From NCBI GenBank assembly GCA_964521665.1, contig CAZFSG010000029.1:1-16319 (forward strand): 16,319 nt of DNA. The letters are read 5' to 3'. The notes under the pieces were generated by a model. It did no database searches and was not told where the DNA came from. It saw only the letters and a program-made list of their open reading frames with translations. Below are positions 7,913 to 14,835 of the stretch, one piece after another; position 1 is the stretch's first letter; each line of letters opens with the position of its first letter. The position numbers and the translations under genes were made by a program. Origin of the DNA: JANXDG01 sp964521665 (GTDB lineage: Bacteria > Elusimicrobiota > Endomicrobiia > DTEH01).

Positions 7913-9022
7913 TTATTCAAAATAAAGTTCAGGATCTATTGCAACAAAATTTTTTCTTAACTCAAAATATAACTGTCCTGAAGAATCTGTTTTAGCAATA
8001 ACTTGTCCTTTTTTAACTTTTGCTGTTTCGTGTACTAATATATCTCCAAGCATACCATATATTGTATGAATATTTTCTTTATGTTCTATAATTATAAGTT
8101 TACCATAACTACGGAAATTTGGCGAAACAAATAACACAACACCATCATCTACTGAAACAACATTGTCGTTTGAAAGACCAACAATAACTACTCCGTTGTT
8201 AACAACACAACTACCATCTTTTGTAACCTGTTGTTTACCAAACTTGCGGACAATTTCCCCATTTATCGGTTTTATAAATTTCCTATCAATTTTTATAACC
8301 TGTTGTGTTTGTAATTTTGCTAACCTTCTTTGTTCTTCTTTTTTTAATTTATTTAACAAATTTTCTAACTCTTTTTGTGTTTTTTTAAGTTCAACAAGTT
8401 CTTTTTCAACTATTTGTTGTTTCTTTTTATATGAATCCAAAATCAGACTTTTTTTAATAAACAATTCTTTTTGTTGCTTTTTTTTATCTAAAAGTTCGCT
8501 ATGATATTCTTCTAACTTCTTTTTTTGATAATCATATTGTTGTTTCAATTTCTCAGAAACATATATTTTATTTCTTGTTTGCAACAATTCTGTTGTATAT
8601 TGTTTCATTATATCTTTTTTAATTCTGCGAGAAAAATTTTCTTCAAACAACGGTGTTAATAAAACATACTGTTCTACATATTTTATTAAATATAAACGTA
8701 ATATATTTGAAAAAAATTCTACATCAGAAGATAAAAAATCTAATTCTTTTTTTATTGTATCGAGAACTTTTTTCGTTTGTTCAATTTTTAATTCTATAGT
8801 TTTCTTTTCATTATCAATTTTTTTTATCTGCTGTTCAATTTTTTTAAGTTCGTCTGCTATATTCTTTTGATAAGTTTCATACAACTGTTTCTGTTGCATT
8901 TTTTGTTGAATAGATTTACTTACTTCATCAAGTTTTTGTTGTGTCTGTTTAATTTTACTACAAAAAGATTCTCTTTCAAATAACATAAATGATAAAAATA
9001 ATATTAAAACTTTTCTAATCAT
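7913..9022 (-). CDS. envC: EnvC-like murein hydrolase activator (degenerate LytM/M23)
   Basis: 369 residues from the ATG at 9022, chosen because it overlaps the ftsX stop in an ATGA arrangement; the frame is open to 9037. A signal peptide (MIRKVLILFLSFMLF...) leads into a long two-part coiled coil (about 23-240), then a LytM/M23 fold at about 253-366. All zinc-binding positions seem to be lost. The usual H-x-G-x-D appears as N-N-G-V-V, the Y-A-H-L segment as YGML, and the H-x-H before F-E as Q-L-Y. This is the pattern of EnvC and related activators, which switch on amidases at the septum under FtsEX control rather than cutting peptidoglycan themselves. Its direct position after ftsX supports this role. 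The symbol is by analogy. Confidence 0.85.
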   Translation of the reverse strand: MIRKVLILFLSFMLFERESFCSKIKQTQQKLDEVSKSIQQKMQQKQLYETYQKNIADELKKIEQQIKKIDNEKKTIELKIEQTKKVLDTIKKELDFLSSDVEFFSNILRLYLIKYVEQYVLLTPLFEENFSRRIKKDIMKQYTTELLQTRNKIYVSEKLKQQYDYQKKKLEEYHSELLDKKKQQKELFIKKSLILDSYKKKQQIVEKELVELKKTQKELENLLNKLKKEEQRRLAKLQTQQVIKIDRKFIKPINGEIVRKFGKQQVTKDGSCVVNNGVVIVGLSNDNVVSVDDGVVLFVSPNFRSYGKLIIIEHKENIHTIYGMLGDILVHETAKVKKGQVIAKTDSSGQLYFELRKNFVAIDPELYFE

Positions 9023-9759
9023 TGTTCTATCTGACAACTTTTATTGTTAAATTCCAAAATTGGTAAAATACAAAACAAATATATCACTGTAAACATAACG
9101 ATGTTTAACAAATCAAATTTTATTATATTAACAATTGTAATTAGGTTAATAATTTTTCTGTTGACTAATAAAATAATAATGTATAACACGGAAAACAACA
9201 ATGTTAAAGATAAGTTTATACTTAAATTTTTAATATTCAAAAAATAAAAAATTATAGACAACACGATAAAAATAAAAATAATTTTATATGCAGTTTTTAT
9301 AAGTGGCTGGAATTCTTCCATACGGTCAAGATAGGATTTTATATTGTAATCAAATAAACTTTGTTTCACATAAGGTATTGAGTTAATAACAGAAATTAAA
9401 TTTTCAAACTCTTTTTTTGAATAACTTTCTATTTTTATCCTTACTACATCATTAAATGGATTTTGTTTTATAACATCTAACACAACTGCAAGTTCATCTT
9501 TTTGTCTTACTTCATCAAAAACTTGTTGTTTTGTAATATAAGATATTTCTTTAAACTTTAATTTTTTAAAATTTGTTTTTAAAACTTTAAAAATATAATT
9601 AATATCTGCATTTTCTGCTAAGATAAAATGTAAAACAAACTTGTCAACTAACCTGTTTTCTGCCCAACGAAGTAAGGTGTATACATCAAACATAAAAAGT
9701 AGAGAACTCATCAATATAATGCTAATAAAAAATTTTGCAATATTACTTAAAACTTTCAT
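9019..9759 (-). CDS. ftsX: FtsX-like cell division permease subunit
   Basis: 246 residues, short for FtsX (about 300). Topology fits: a first transmembrane helix at about 5-28, an extracytoplasmic domain at about 40-155, then three helices at about 158-176, 181-201 and 213-235. The extracytoplasmic part carries the FtsX-like sequence QNPFNDVVRIKIESYSKKEF, preceded by YITKQQVFDEV. FtsX pairs with the ATPase FtsE and passes a conformational signal through the membrane to EnvC-type activators, and the next gene is such a protein with an ATGA overlap. The cytoplasmic N-terminus is only a few residues long, and no ftsE precedes the gene. A ribosome binding site (AGGGAG) lies 9 nt before the ATG. 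Confidence 0.83.
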   Translation of the reverse strand: MKVLSNIAKFFISIILMSSLLFMFDVYTLLRWAENRLVDKFVLHFILAENADINYIFKVLKTNFKKLKFKEISYITKQQVFDEVRQKDELAVVLDVIKQNPFNDVVRIKIESYSKKEFENLISVINSIPYVKQSLFDYNIKSYLDRMEEFQPLIKTAYKIIFIFIVLSIIFYFLNIKNLSINLSLTLLFSVLYIIILLVNRKIINLITIVNIIKFDLLNIVMFTVIYLFCILPILEFNNKSCQIEQ

Positions 9760-9863
9760 TTATACATTCTCCCTGATAGATACGTTTTGGTAACTATTTT
9801 ATGATATTTATGAAAACTATAGACGAAAAAAATTAAATAAAATTCTTTTTGGAGAAACTAATT

Positions 9864-9888
9864 ACGCAGGCTAAAACCTGCGGCTACC
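9864..9888 (-). repeat. REP-like element, GTAG plus CGCAGG stem
   Basis: Read on the minus strand it is GGTAGCCGCAGG, a short T-rich loop, then CCTGCG: a 6-bp stem directly after a GTAG tetranucleotide. The same core recurs in altered form at 10387-10404, 10531-10554, 15915-15939, 16154-16177 and 16188-16205. Confidence 0.75.
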
Positions 9889-9981
9889 AATAATTAAACT
9901 TACTTTTTGGACTGCAACAACCACGTTATTGCATTTTTTTTTGTACCACAATCTCTTGAAAGACAGGTCAAGGTTTTCTAC

Positions 9982-10036
9982 TACTGCTCACTATATTGTA
10001 TTCGCTGATTTTATATCAGCGCTTATGCTCGCAAAA
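9982..10036 (+). repeat. 55-bp sequence duplicated on both sides of the N gap (copy 1)
   Basis: These 55 bases (starting TACTGCTCACTATA and ending GCTCGCAAAA) occur identically at 10137-10191, one copy ending exactly where the Ns begin and the other starting exactly where they end. This looks like two contig ends sharing one k-mer, not a biological repeat. Confidence 0.95.
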
Positions 10037-10136
10037 NNNNNNNNNNNNNNNNNNNNNNNNNNNNNNNNNNNNNNNNNNNNNNNNNNNNNNNNNNNNNNNN
10101 NNNNNNNNNNNNNNNNNNNNNNNNNNNNNNNNNNNN
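10037..10136. other. assembly gap of 100 Ns
   Basis: A run of exactly 100 undetermined bases, the conventional placeholder for a scaffold join of unknown size. It is flanked by identical 55-bp copies, so the real gap may be zero or negative in length. Confidence 0.99.
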
Positions 10137-10191
10137 TACTGCTCACTATATTGTATTCGCTGATTTTATATCAGCGCTTATGCTCGCAAAA
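10137..10191 (+). repeat. 55-bp sequence duplicated on both sides of the N gap (copy 2)
   Basis: Identical to 9982-10036. It includes the CGCTGA...TCAGCG hairpin, so the apparent two copies of that hairpin around the gap are probably a single one in the genome. Confidence 0.95.
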
Positions 10192-10204
10192 ACGCTAATT
10201 AAAA

Positions 10205-10351
10205 TTAGCGGATAAAATTTTTAATTATCTTCCCTGCAATTTCACCTACACCTCCACATTCAGAACAAATCACATTTTTAGCAAACCAAGGTTTACTACT
10301 ACAAAATAAATAAAAAGTGTAGTTGCAAAGCTTGCTTTGCTTTAATTTATT
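10205..10351 (-). pseudogene. possible relic coding tail with Cys-x-x-Cys, overlapping REP elements
   Basis: On the minus strand an open stretch of 48 codons without ATG or other good start ends in a protein-like tail: PWFAKNVICSECGGVGEIAG, then KIIKNFIR and a stop at 10207-10205. The part after the REP (about 10205-10280) has natural AT-rich codon use and a CxxCGG zinc-binding look, while the part before it translates REP sequence. It may be the end of a decayed gene interrupted by repeats, or chance. I do not recognise a family. Confidence 0.2.
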
Positions 10352-10376
10352 TCAGCAAACTAAGGTTTGCAACTAC
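10281..10376. repeat. BIME-like cluster of three REP hairpins
   Basis: Three hairpins in alternating orientation: minus strand at 10281-10302 (stem AAACC/GGTTT, flanked by CTACTAC on the plus strand), plus strand at 10319-10340 (GTAG then GCAAAGC/GCTTTGC), minus strand at 10355-10376 (GCAAAC/GTTTGC then AACTAC). The spacer after the first unit reads ACAAAATAAATAAAAA, and the third unit ends in the related ACTACAAAATAA. The arrangement resembles the BIME pairs built from REP sequences in enterobacteria. A close relative lies at 16039-16129. Confidence 0.8.
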
Positions 10377-10664
10377 AAAATAATATGCGCAGGCTGAAAC
10401 CTGCATCTATCAATTACTATTGTATCCGCTGATTTTATCTCAGCGCTATTTTACACCAATATAAAATTGGTAAATATAAATTTTTATTTTTTTATTTTTG
10501 GATCGCAATAACCATGTTATTGCAATTATTACGCAGGCTGAAGTCTGCGTACCAAATTATAATTTTTTGTATTTCAAAGAACGTCATTTTTAGTTAACAG
10601 AATCTATAGATATGACAATACTAAATTTTACCACATCTGTGCAAAAATATACAAATTTACAAAG

Positions 10665-11645
10665 TTAAACAATACTATAAAATTTTTCTATAATCAAATC
10701 CCTGTATTTTTTAATTTCGTCTATTTTCGGATAAAACAAATTTTCTTCTGTTATACAAAAATTTTTTTGTTGCCAAACAGATAAAGATGTTGGTTCTAAC
10801 ATAAAAGTTGACTTTATCATCTTTTTAATTTTTTCTTCTTCAGACACACAAATAAAAGGTTTACATAACACAGCCGCTAAAATTATACCGTGTAATCTTG
10901 ATGTTATTATTAGATCAATATCAGCAAAAATGTTTCTATAATTTTCAACTTTATCCCAAACTCTTATTTCACAATTGTTAAGTTTTTTACAAAGTTTTAA
11001 ACAAAATAGATAGTCTTCTTTAATATGAAATGGCACAAATACTATTTTATATTGTTTTGAAAGAACGTTACACATCTCTGATAACAACATAAAATTTGAT
11101 GTTTGTTTAACAACAATACCAACTGTATGTATTAATTTTTTTGATTCAAAAACTTTTTTTTCATCAAAATCAGATAAACATATATCAGGACAAAATTTTA
11201 TTTTTTTACCATTTTTTAAATCAAATGTGTTTCTTACAAAAATACTGTCTGCGAAAATGTTTAATAAAAAAATAACAAAATTTTTCGGTAATTTTTTGAT
11301 ATCAAATTCTGTATTTAATACAAAAACTTTTTTATTTAAAACTTTTGCAAAAAATAAAATTAATAAATAATATAACAAACTTAAAACACTGGTTTTATCT
11401 TGAAACAGCCCACCTATTGAAACTACAGTGTCCACTTGAGAAATTGATTTTAGTATTTCTATAAAATTCCATCGTGGTATATAAACAATATTTTTATCAA
11501 TTTTTATTTTTTCTTTGACATTATATAAAACAAAAAATTCTTTTTTTTTACCATGTATATTAACCAACCTAAACACTGTCTTTAACAACCATTCGTCACC
11601 AAAGTTGTTAAATCCAAAATAGCCACATAACAAAATTTTTTTCAT
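10665..11645 (-). CDS. csaB: CsaB-family polysaccharide pyruvyl transferase
   Basis: 326 residues with a two-domain GT-B-like fold. The N-terminus has the family signature LLCGYFGFNNFGDEWLLKT (5-23), matching G-Y-x-G-x-x-N-x-G-D-E. The C-terminal half has TSRLHGIILAAVLCKPFICV, matching the S-R-L-H-G motif. CsaB-type enzymes add a pyruvate ketal to wall-linked polysaccharides, and in several bacteria this modification retains S-layer proteins with SLH domains. Its ATG overlaps the DUF5693 stop by one base (TAATG), so the two are coupled; csaB and DUF5693 genes are often neighbours. Substrate and sugar specificity cannot be read from sequence. The region after its stop is the left REP array. 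Confidence 0.88.
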   Translation of the reverse strand: MKKILLCGYFGFNNFGDEWLLKTVFRLVNIHGKKKEFFVLYNVKEKIKIDKNIVYIPRWNFIEILKSISQVDTVVSIGGLFQDKTSVLSLLYYLLILFFAKVLNKKVFVLNTEFDIKKLPKNFVIFLLNIFADSIFVRNTFDLKNGKKIKFCPDICLSDFDEKKVFESKKLIHTVGIVVKQTSNFMLLSEMCNVLSKQYKIVFVPFHIKEDYLFCLKLCKKLNNCEIRVWDKVENYRNIFADIDLIITSRLHGIILAAVLCKPFICVSEEEKIKKMIKSTFMLEPTSLSVWQQKNFCITEENLFYPKIDEIKKYRDLIIEKFYSIV

Positions 11646-13126
11646 TAAAATACAAATTGTAAGCTATAAATTTTTCCAAGAATTGACAAACAAATTTTAC
11701 CAATTAACCATCCAAGAATAACACCTAAAATACTTCGTAAAACACACAACCATAACGGTGTATGAACATGTAAAAAAGTGTTTATTATTGAAACTAACGA
11801 AATTATACTTATACAAAATAACAGTTTTATTACAATACGTTGTTGATAATTTTTTAATAAATGTAAAGAAATAACAAACAATGGTTGTGCAAAAAATATT
11901 TCTTTAAATCTTGGACGAAACAAAATATATTTTTCTATCTGTCCTCTAAGATAAATCTCAAACCTTGACACATATTCTTTGCTAACATTCCCAGTCCTTG
12001 CTAAAAGATAGATAAAAATTATTAACAACAAGATAATGAACAAAATCTCTCTGATTGTCAAGTTGTAATTTAACAAAAAATTTTTTTCTTCTTTGTAAAG
12101 AATAACAAAAAAAGAAAGTATTACAGGAAGTAAAAACATTAGTTTTATTCCGTATATAAATTCTTCTTTTGCAATATATTCATATTTTTGTAAAAAACCC
12201 CAAATTGTAATTCCTAAAATAACTGTAAGAATATTAACAAAAAAATAAATTTTTTCAACAGAATGTTGTAAAATAACATTTATTATTTTTTTAAACACAA
12301 CCAATGGAAAAACAACCGCTATTATTACCACAATAAAGTTAGAAATTTTATTAATATGTATTGTATAAAATTTTTGGTAAGAAAAGGTTGTGTTATTTTT
12401 AAATTTATCAACCAAACTTTTTATAATTTCAACATTTTTTGGTAAATCAAGATATTCAGACGGTAGTATATAAATTATAGAACAACTTCGTTCAAAAACT
12501 GCTTTTCTAATTTTAAGCAGTATTATTGAAAGGTCTTCATCAGAATTTATCTGAGTTAAATCACAAAAGAAACTTCTTAAAGGAAGTAAGTTTGTGTGGA
12601 CAATGGCAATCTTTGCAAAAAAATCTTGTTGCTCAAAATTAAGTTTAAAATATTTATTTTGAGAACACAACAAATATTTTTCAAAAAACTTGTTAACTTC
12701 ATTTTGGCTGATTCTTCTAGCATATAAATTTTTTTGTGACTGTAGTAAAACATATTTGTCTGGTTTCAAATAAATTATAGAAAAAATCCTGTCTTTATTT
12801 TTATTAATAACATCTATAACTTTTTCAATATTATATACTTTTTGATTATGTATTTTTAACACAAACTTGTAGTTATCAAACAATCTATTATCTTTTATTA
12901 GCACAAAATTTTCAACATCTATTGCAAATAAGTTTATTCCGAGCTGAGTAATCTGAGCAACAACTTTTTCAATATTGTTGTTTGTTAAAACGAAAAAATC
13001 TATATCAACAACAAAAGATATTTTTTTTCCAATATACCATTTGTACCACCTTACAATGTTTGTTACAGATATTAAAATATAAACAAAGAGCAAAAGAAAT
13101 AATAAAGAATATAAAATTTTCTTCAT
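11645..13126 (-). CDS. DUF5693 family polytopic membrane protein
   Basis: 493 residues. One N-terminal membrane helix (about 5-25) precedes a soluble, probably extracytoplasmic region of about 230 residues, followed by seven or eight membrane helices from about residue 258 to the end. Motifs that match DUF5693 are LFRPRFKEIFFAQPL (near 400) and NTFLHVHTPLWL with a following Arg-Ser-Ile-Leu-Gly-Val (near 450). The family has no established biochemical function. Its regular pairing with csaB suggests a part in making, exporting or modifying a surface polysaccharide. It starts with an ATGA overlap on the glgA stop and ends overlapping the csaB start, so the three are one transcript. Confidence 0.85.
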   Translation of the reverse strand: MKKILYSLLFLLLFVYILISVTNIVRWYKWYIGKKISFVVDIDFFVLTNNNIEKVVAQITQLGINLFAIDVENFVLIKDNRLFDNYKFVLKIHNQKVYNIEKVIDVINKNKDRIFSIIYLKPDKYVLLQSQKNLYARRISQNEVNKFFEKYLLCSQNKYFKLNFEQQDFFAKIAIVHTNLLPLRSFFCDLTQINSDEDLSIILLKIRKAVFERSCSIIYILPSEYLDLPKNVEIIKSLVDKFKNNTTFSYQKFYTIHINKISNFIVVIIAVVFPLVVFKKIINVILQHSVEKIYFFVNILTVILGITIWGFLQKYEYIAKEEFIYGIKLMFLLPVILSFFVILYKEEKNFLLNYNLTIREILFIILLLIIFIYLLARTGNVSKEYVSRFEIYLRGQIEKYILFRPRFKEIFFAQPLFVISLHLLKNYQQRIVIKLLFCISIISLVSIINTFLHVHTPLWLCVLRSILGVILGWLIGKICLSILGKIYSLQFVF

Positions 13127-14631
13127 TTCTTCTTTTTTCTAATTTTCTGTTTTAATTTTACTTTTTTAACCTTTGGTGACACACCTGTAAGTTGAGAATA
13201 CAATTCTACATATTTATTTGCAGACTTTTCCCACGAAAAATTATAACTAAACATGTTCTTTCTTAATTGATTTAATAAATTAGGTACTTTATAAACTCTT
13301 ATTGTTTGCAAAAGACAATTGTAAAATTCTTCCTCAGTATAGTTTTCAAAAACAAAACCATTACCAGTAAGTGAAACAATATCAAACTGTTCTACCGTAT
13401 CTGCAAGACCACCTGTTTTAAACACAATTGGTGCAGTTGCGTAAGTTATAGCGATCATTTGTCCTAATCCACATGGTTCAGATTTTGATGGCATCAAAAA
13501 GAAATCAGAACCTGCATAAATTTTATGTGCTAACGGATTGTTAAACTCTATAAACAACCTAAATTTTGTAGGAAATTGTTTCTGTATTTTTTCAAGTTGT
13601 TGTTGTAAATTTTTGTATCCTTTACCTAAAATTACAACTTGGACATCATGTTCAGACAAAAATTTTGGTAAAATTTTAGTAATTAAATCAACACCTTTAA
13701 GCGGGTCTAACCGAGAAACCATACCATATAAAGGAACATCTTTTTGTTCAAAAGAACAAACTTGTTGTAAATCTTCTTTACATAAGCGTTTAGCTTCAAT
13801 AGTTTGTTCATTGAAATTAGCTTTTATAAAGAGATCTTTCTCAGGATTCCATTCAGAATAATCTATACCGTTTAATATACCGACAAGTTTACCTTCAGAA
13901 GCACGTTTTGCAACTACACCTTCGAGTCCCCTCCCTTCAGAATGTAAAGAAGAAATCATTTTTGCATATGTTGGTGACACAGTTGTGACAATATCAGCAA
14001 AAACAATTCCTGCTTTCATAAAGTTTATATTACCATAATACTCAAGTTTTTCCGGAATAAAATCATACCAAGGAAATCCTGCAACAAAATGTATCTCGGC
14101 AGGATATACCCCTTGATATGCTATATTATGTATGGTAAAGACGGTCTTTGTATTTTGGAAAAACGCATCAATTTTATATAAAGTTTTTAAATACGCTGGG
14201 ACCAACCCTGTTTGCATATCATGACAATGAATTATGTCTGGTTTAAAATCAACAGCTTTTGCAGTTTCAAGCACAGCACGACTAAAAAATATAAACCTTA
14301 ATGGATTGTCTTGATAATCACCTTCTTCAGTAGCATAAACTTCATCTCTATCAAAGAATCTTTGGTTCTCTACAAAGTATACTTGAACATTATCATTTTT
14401 AGTTGTCCAAATGTTTCCTTCAATATATTCATTACCAACTGGTATTAAAACTTTTAACCCAAGATTTTTAAGTTTAAATTTTTCTCTATCAATTTTTTTA
14501 TGTAAAGGAATAACAATTCTTACATCAACAGACATGTTTTTTAACACTTTTGGTAAACTACCGACAACATCTGCTAATCCACCTACTTTTACAAAAGGAA
14601 CACATTCAAAACTTGCATATAAAACTTTCAT
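13123..14631 (-). CDS. glgA: glycogen/starch synthase, GT5 family
   Basis: 502 residues, usual for bacterial GlgA. It transfers glucose from ADP-glucose (or UDP-glucose) to the non-reducing end of an alpha-1,4-glucan. Motifs in order: KVGGLADVVGSLPK (15-28; nucleotide-sugar Lys15), IIHCHDMQTGL (133-143), TIHNIAYQG (166-174), GILNGIDYSEWNP (251-263), VSRLDPLKG (305-313) and SKSEPCGLGQ (382-391) with the acidic Glu385. The common Trp in the HDWQ segment is Met139. The C-terminus has a lysine-rich tail (KKVKLKQKIRKKKK). AGGAG lies 7 nt before the ATG. It lies downstream of galT, which supplies glucose 1-phosphate and UDP-sugars, and its stop overlaps the DUF5693 start. Confidence 0.97.
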   Translation of the reverse strand: MKVLYASFECVPFVKVGGLADVVGSLPKVLKNMSVDVRIVIPLHKKIDREKFKLKNLGLKVLIPVGNEYIEGNIWTTKNDNVQVYFVENQRFFDRDEVYATEEGDYQDNPLRFIFFSRAVLETAKAVDFKPDIIHCHDMQTGLVPAYLKTLYKIDAFFQNTKTVFTIHNIAYQGVYPAEIHFVAGFPWYDFIPEKLEYYGNINFMKAGIVFADIVTTVSPTYAKMISSLHSEGRGLEGVVAKRASEGKLVGILNGIDYSEWNPEKDLFIKANFNEQTIEAKRLCKEDLQQVCSFEQKDVPLYGMVSRLDPLKGVDLITKILPKFLSEHDVQVVILGKGYKNLQQQLEKIQKQFPTKFRLFIEFNNPLAHKIYAGSDFFLMPSKSEPCGLGQMIAITYATAPIVFKTGGLADTVEQFDIVSLTGNGFVFENYTEEEFYNCLLQTIRVYKVPNLLNQLRKNMFSYNFSWEKSANKYVELYSQLTGVSPKVKKVKLKQKIRKKKK

Positions 14632-14835
14632 TGTTTATCTCCTTTTATTGAAAATATACACTCTTCTTATTTTAATAAACTTCGCCACTTCCAATTTATT
14701 TATAGAAAAAATTTTTTTTCACTTAAAATGAAACTGTTCAAAAACAAAACCAACCTAACTTATCTCCTTCTTAATAAAACAGACATTGTTAAAATTTTCA
14801 ACTTTACTTTTTTCTCCTTATTACTTTTAAACTTT
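14632..14835 (-). promoter_or_regulatory. galT-glgA spacer with three Shine-Dalgarno-like motifs and micro-ORFs
   Basis: 204 bp with no normal-sized gene and no clear terminator hairpin. On the minus strand it holds three purine-rich motifs: AAGGAGA near 14819-14813, AAGGAGATAA near 14769-14760 and AAGGAGATAA near 14644-14635. Between them lie short frames starting with TTG: 14801-14760 (13 codons), 14753-14700 (17 codons) and 14694-14635 (19 codons). The first and third end in Arg-Arg-stop made of the AGG-AGA-TAA of the next ribosome binding site. They could be leader peptides or remnants; this is a weak call. Confidence 0.3.

Larger units (their letters stand above)
9760..10664. repeat. REP-like hairpin array (left copy), otherwise no gene
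   Basis: About 900 bp between csaB and ftsX with no convincing gene. It holds at least twelve short palindromes. Stems are CGCAGG/CCTGCG (9865-9882), TGCAACAAC/GTTATTGCA (9913-9933), CGCTGA/TCAGCG (10003-10021, 10158-10176 and 10427-10445), CGCTAATT/AATTAGCG (10193-10210), AAACC/GGTTT (10283-10294), GCAAAGC/GCTTTGC (10325-10340), GCAAAC/GTTTGC (10355-10370), GCAGG/CCTGC (10389-10404), ACCAAT/ATTGGT (10455-10471), GCAATAAC/GTTATTGC (10505-10523) and CGCAG/CTGCG (10532-10549). Many are flanked by GTAG (or CTAC on the other strand) or GTAT, the layout of REP elements mobilised by RAYT (TnpA-REP) proteins. No transposase gene is in the window. Confidence 0.85.

Noticed and set aside
9799..9830. 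Promoter for the ftsX operon (TAAAAT near the ATG)
   Set aside because: A -10-like hexamer is easy to find in sequence this AT-rich and no -35 box stands at a suitable distance, so I do not call it.
9929..10198. Plus-strand open frame reading through the N gap
   Set aside because: It consists of REP hairpin sequence, crosses undetermined bases and depends on a 55-bp duplication that looks like an assembly artefact.
9864..10554. CRISPR array
   Set aside because: The repeats are short palindromes of varying sequence and spacing in both orientations, without constant repeats or unique equal-length spacers, and there are no cas genes.
10595..10660. Promoter with TTGTAT and TAAAAT after csaB
   Set aside because: The 18-nt spacing is acceptable, but the boxes are weak matches, lie more than 800 bp from ftsX and could be chance in AT-rich DNA.
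14705..14720. Terminator from the A/T palindrome GAAAAAATTTTTTTTC
   Set aside because: It has no GC stem or loop, so it is just an AT-rich self-complementary run; it may bend DNA but does not look like an intrinsic terminator.
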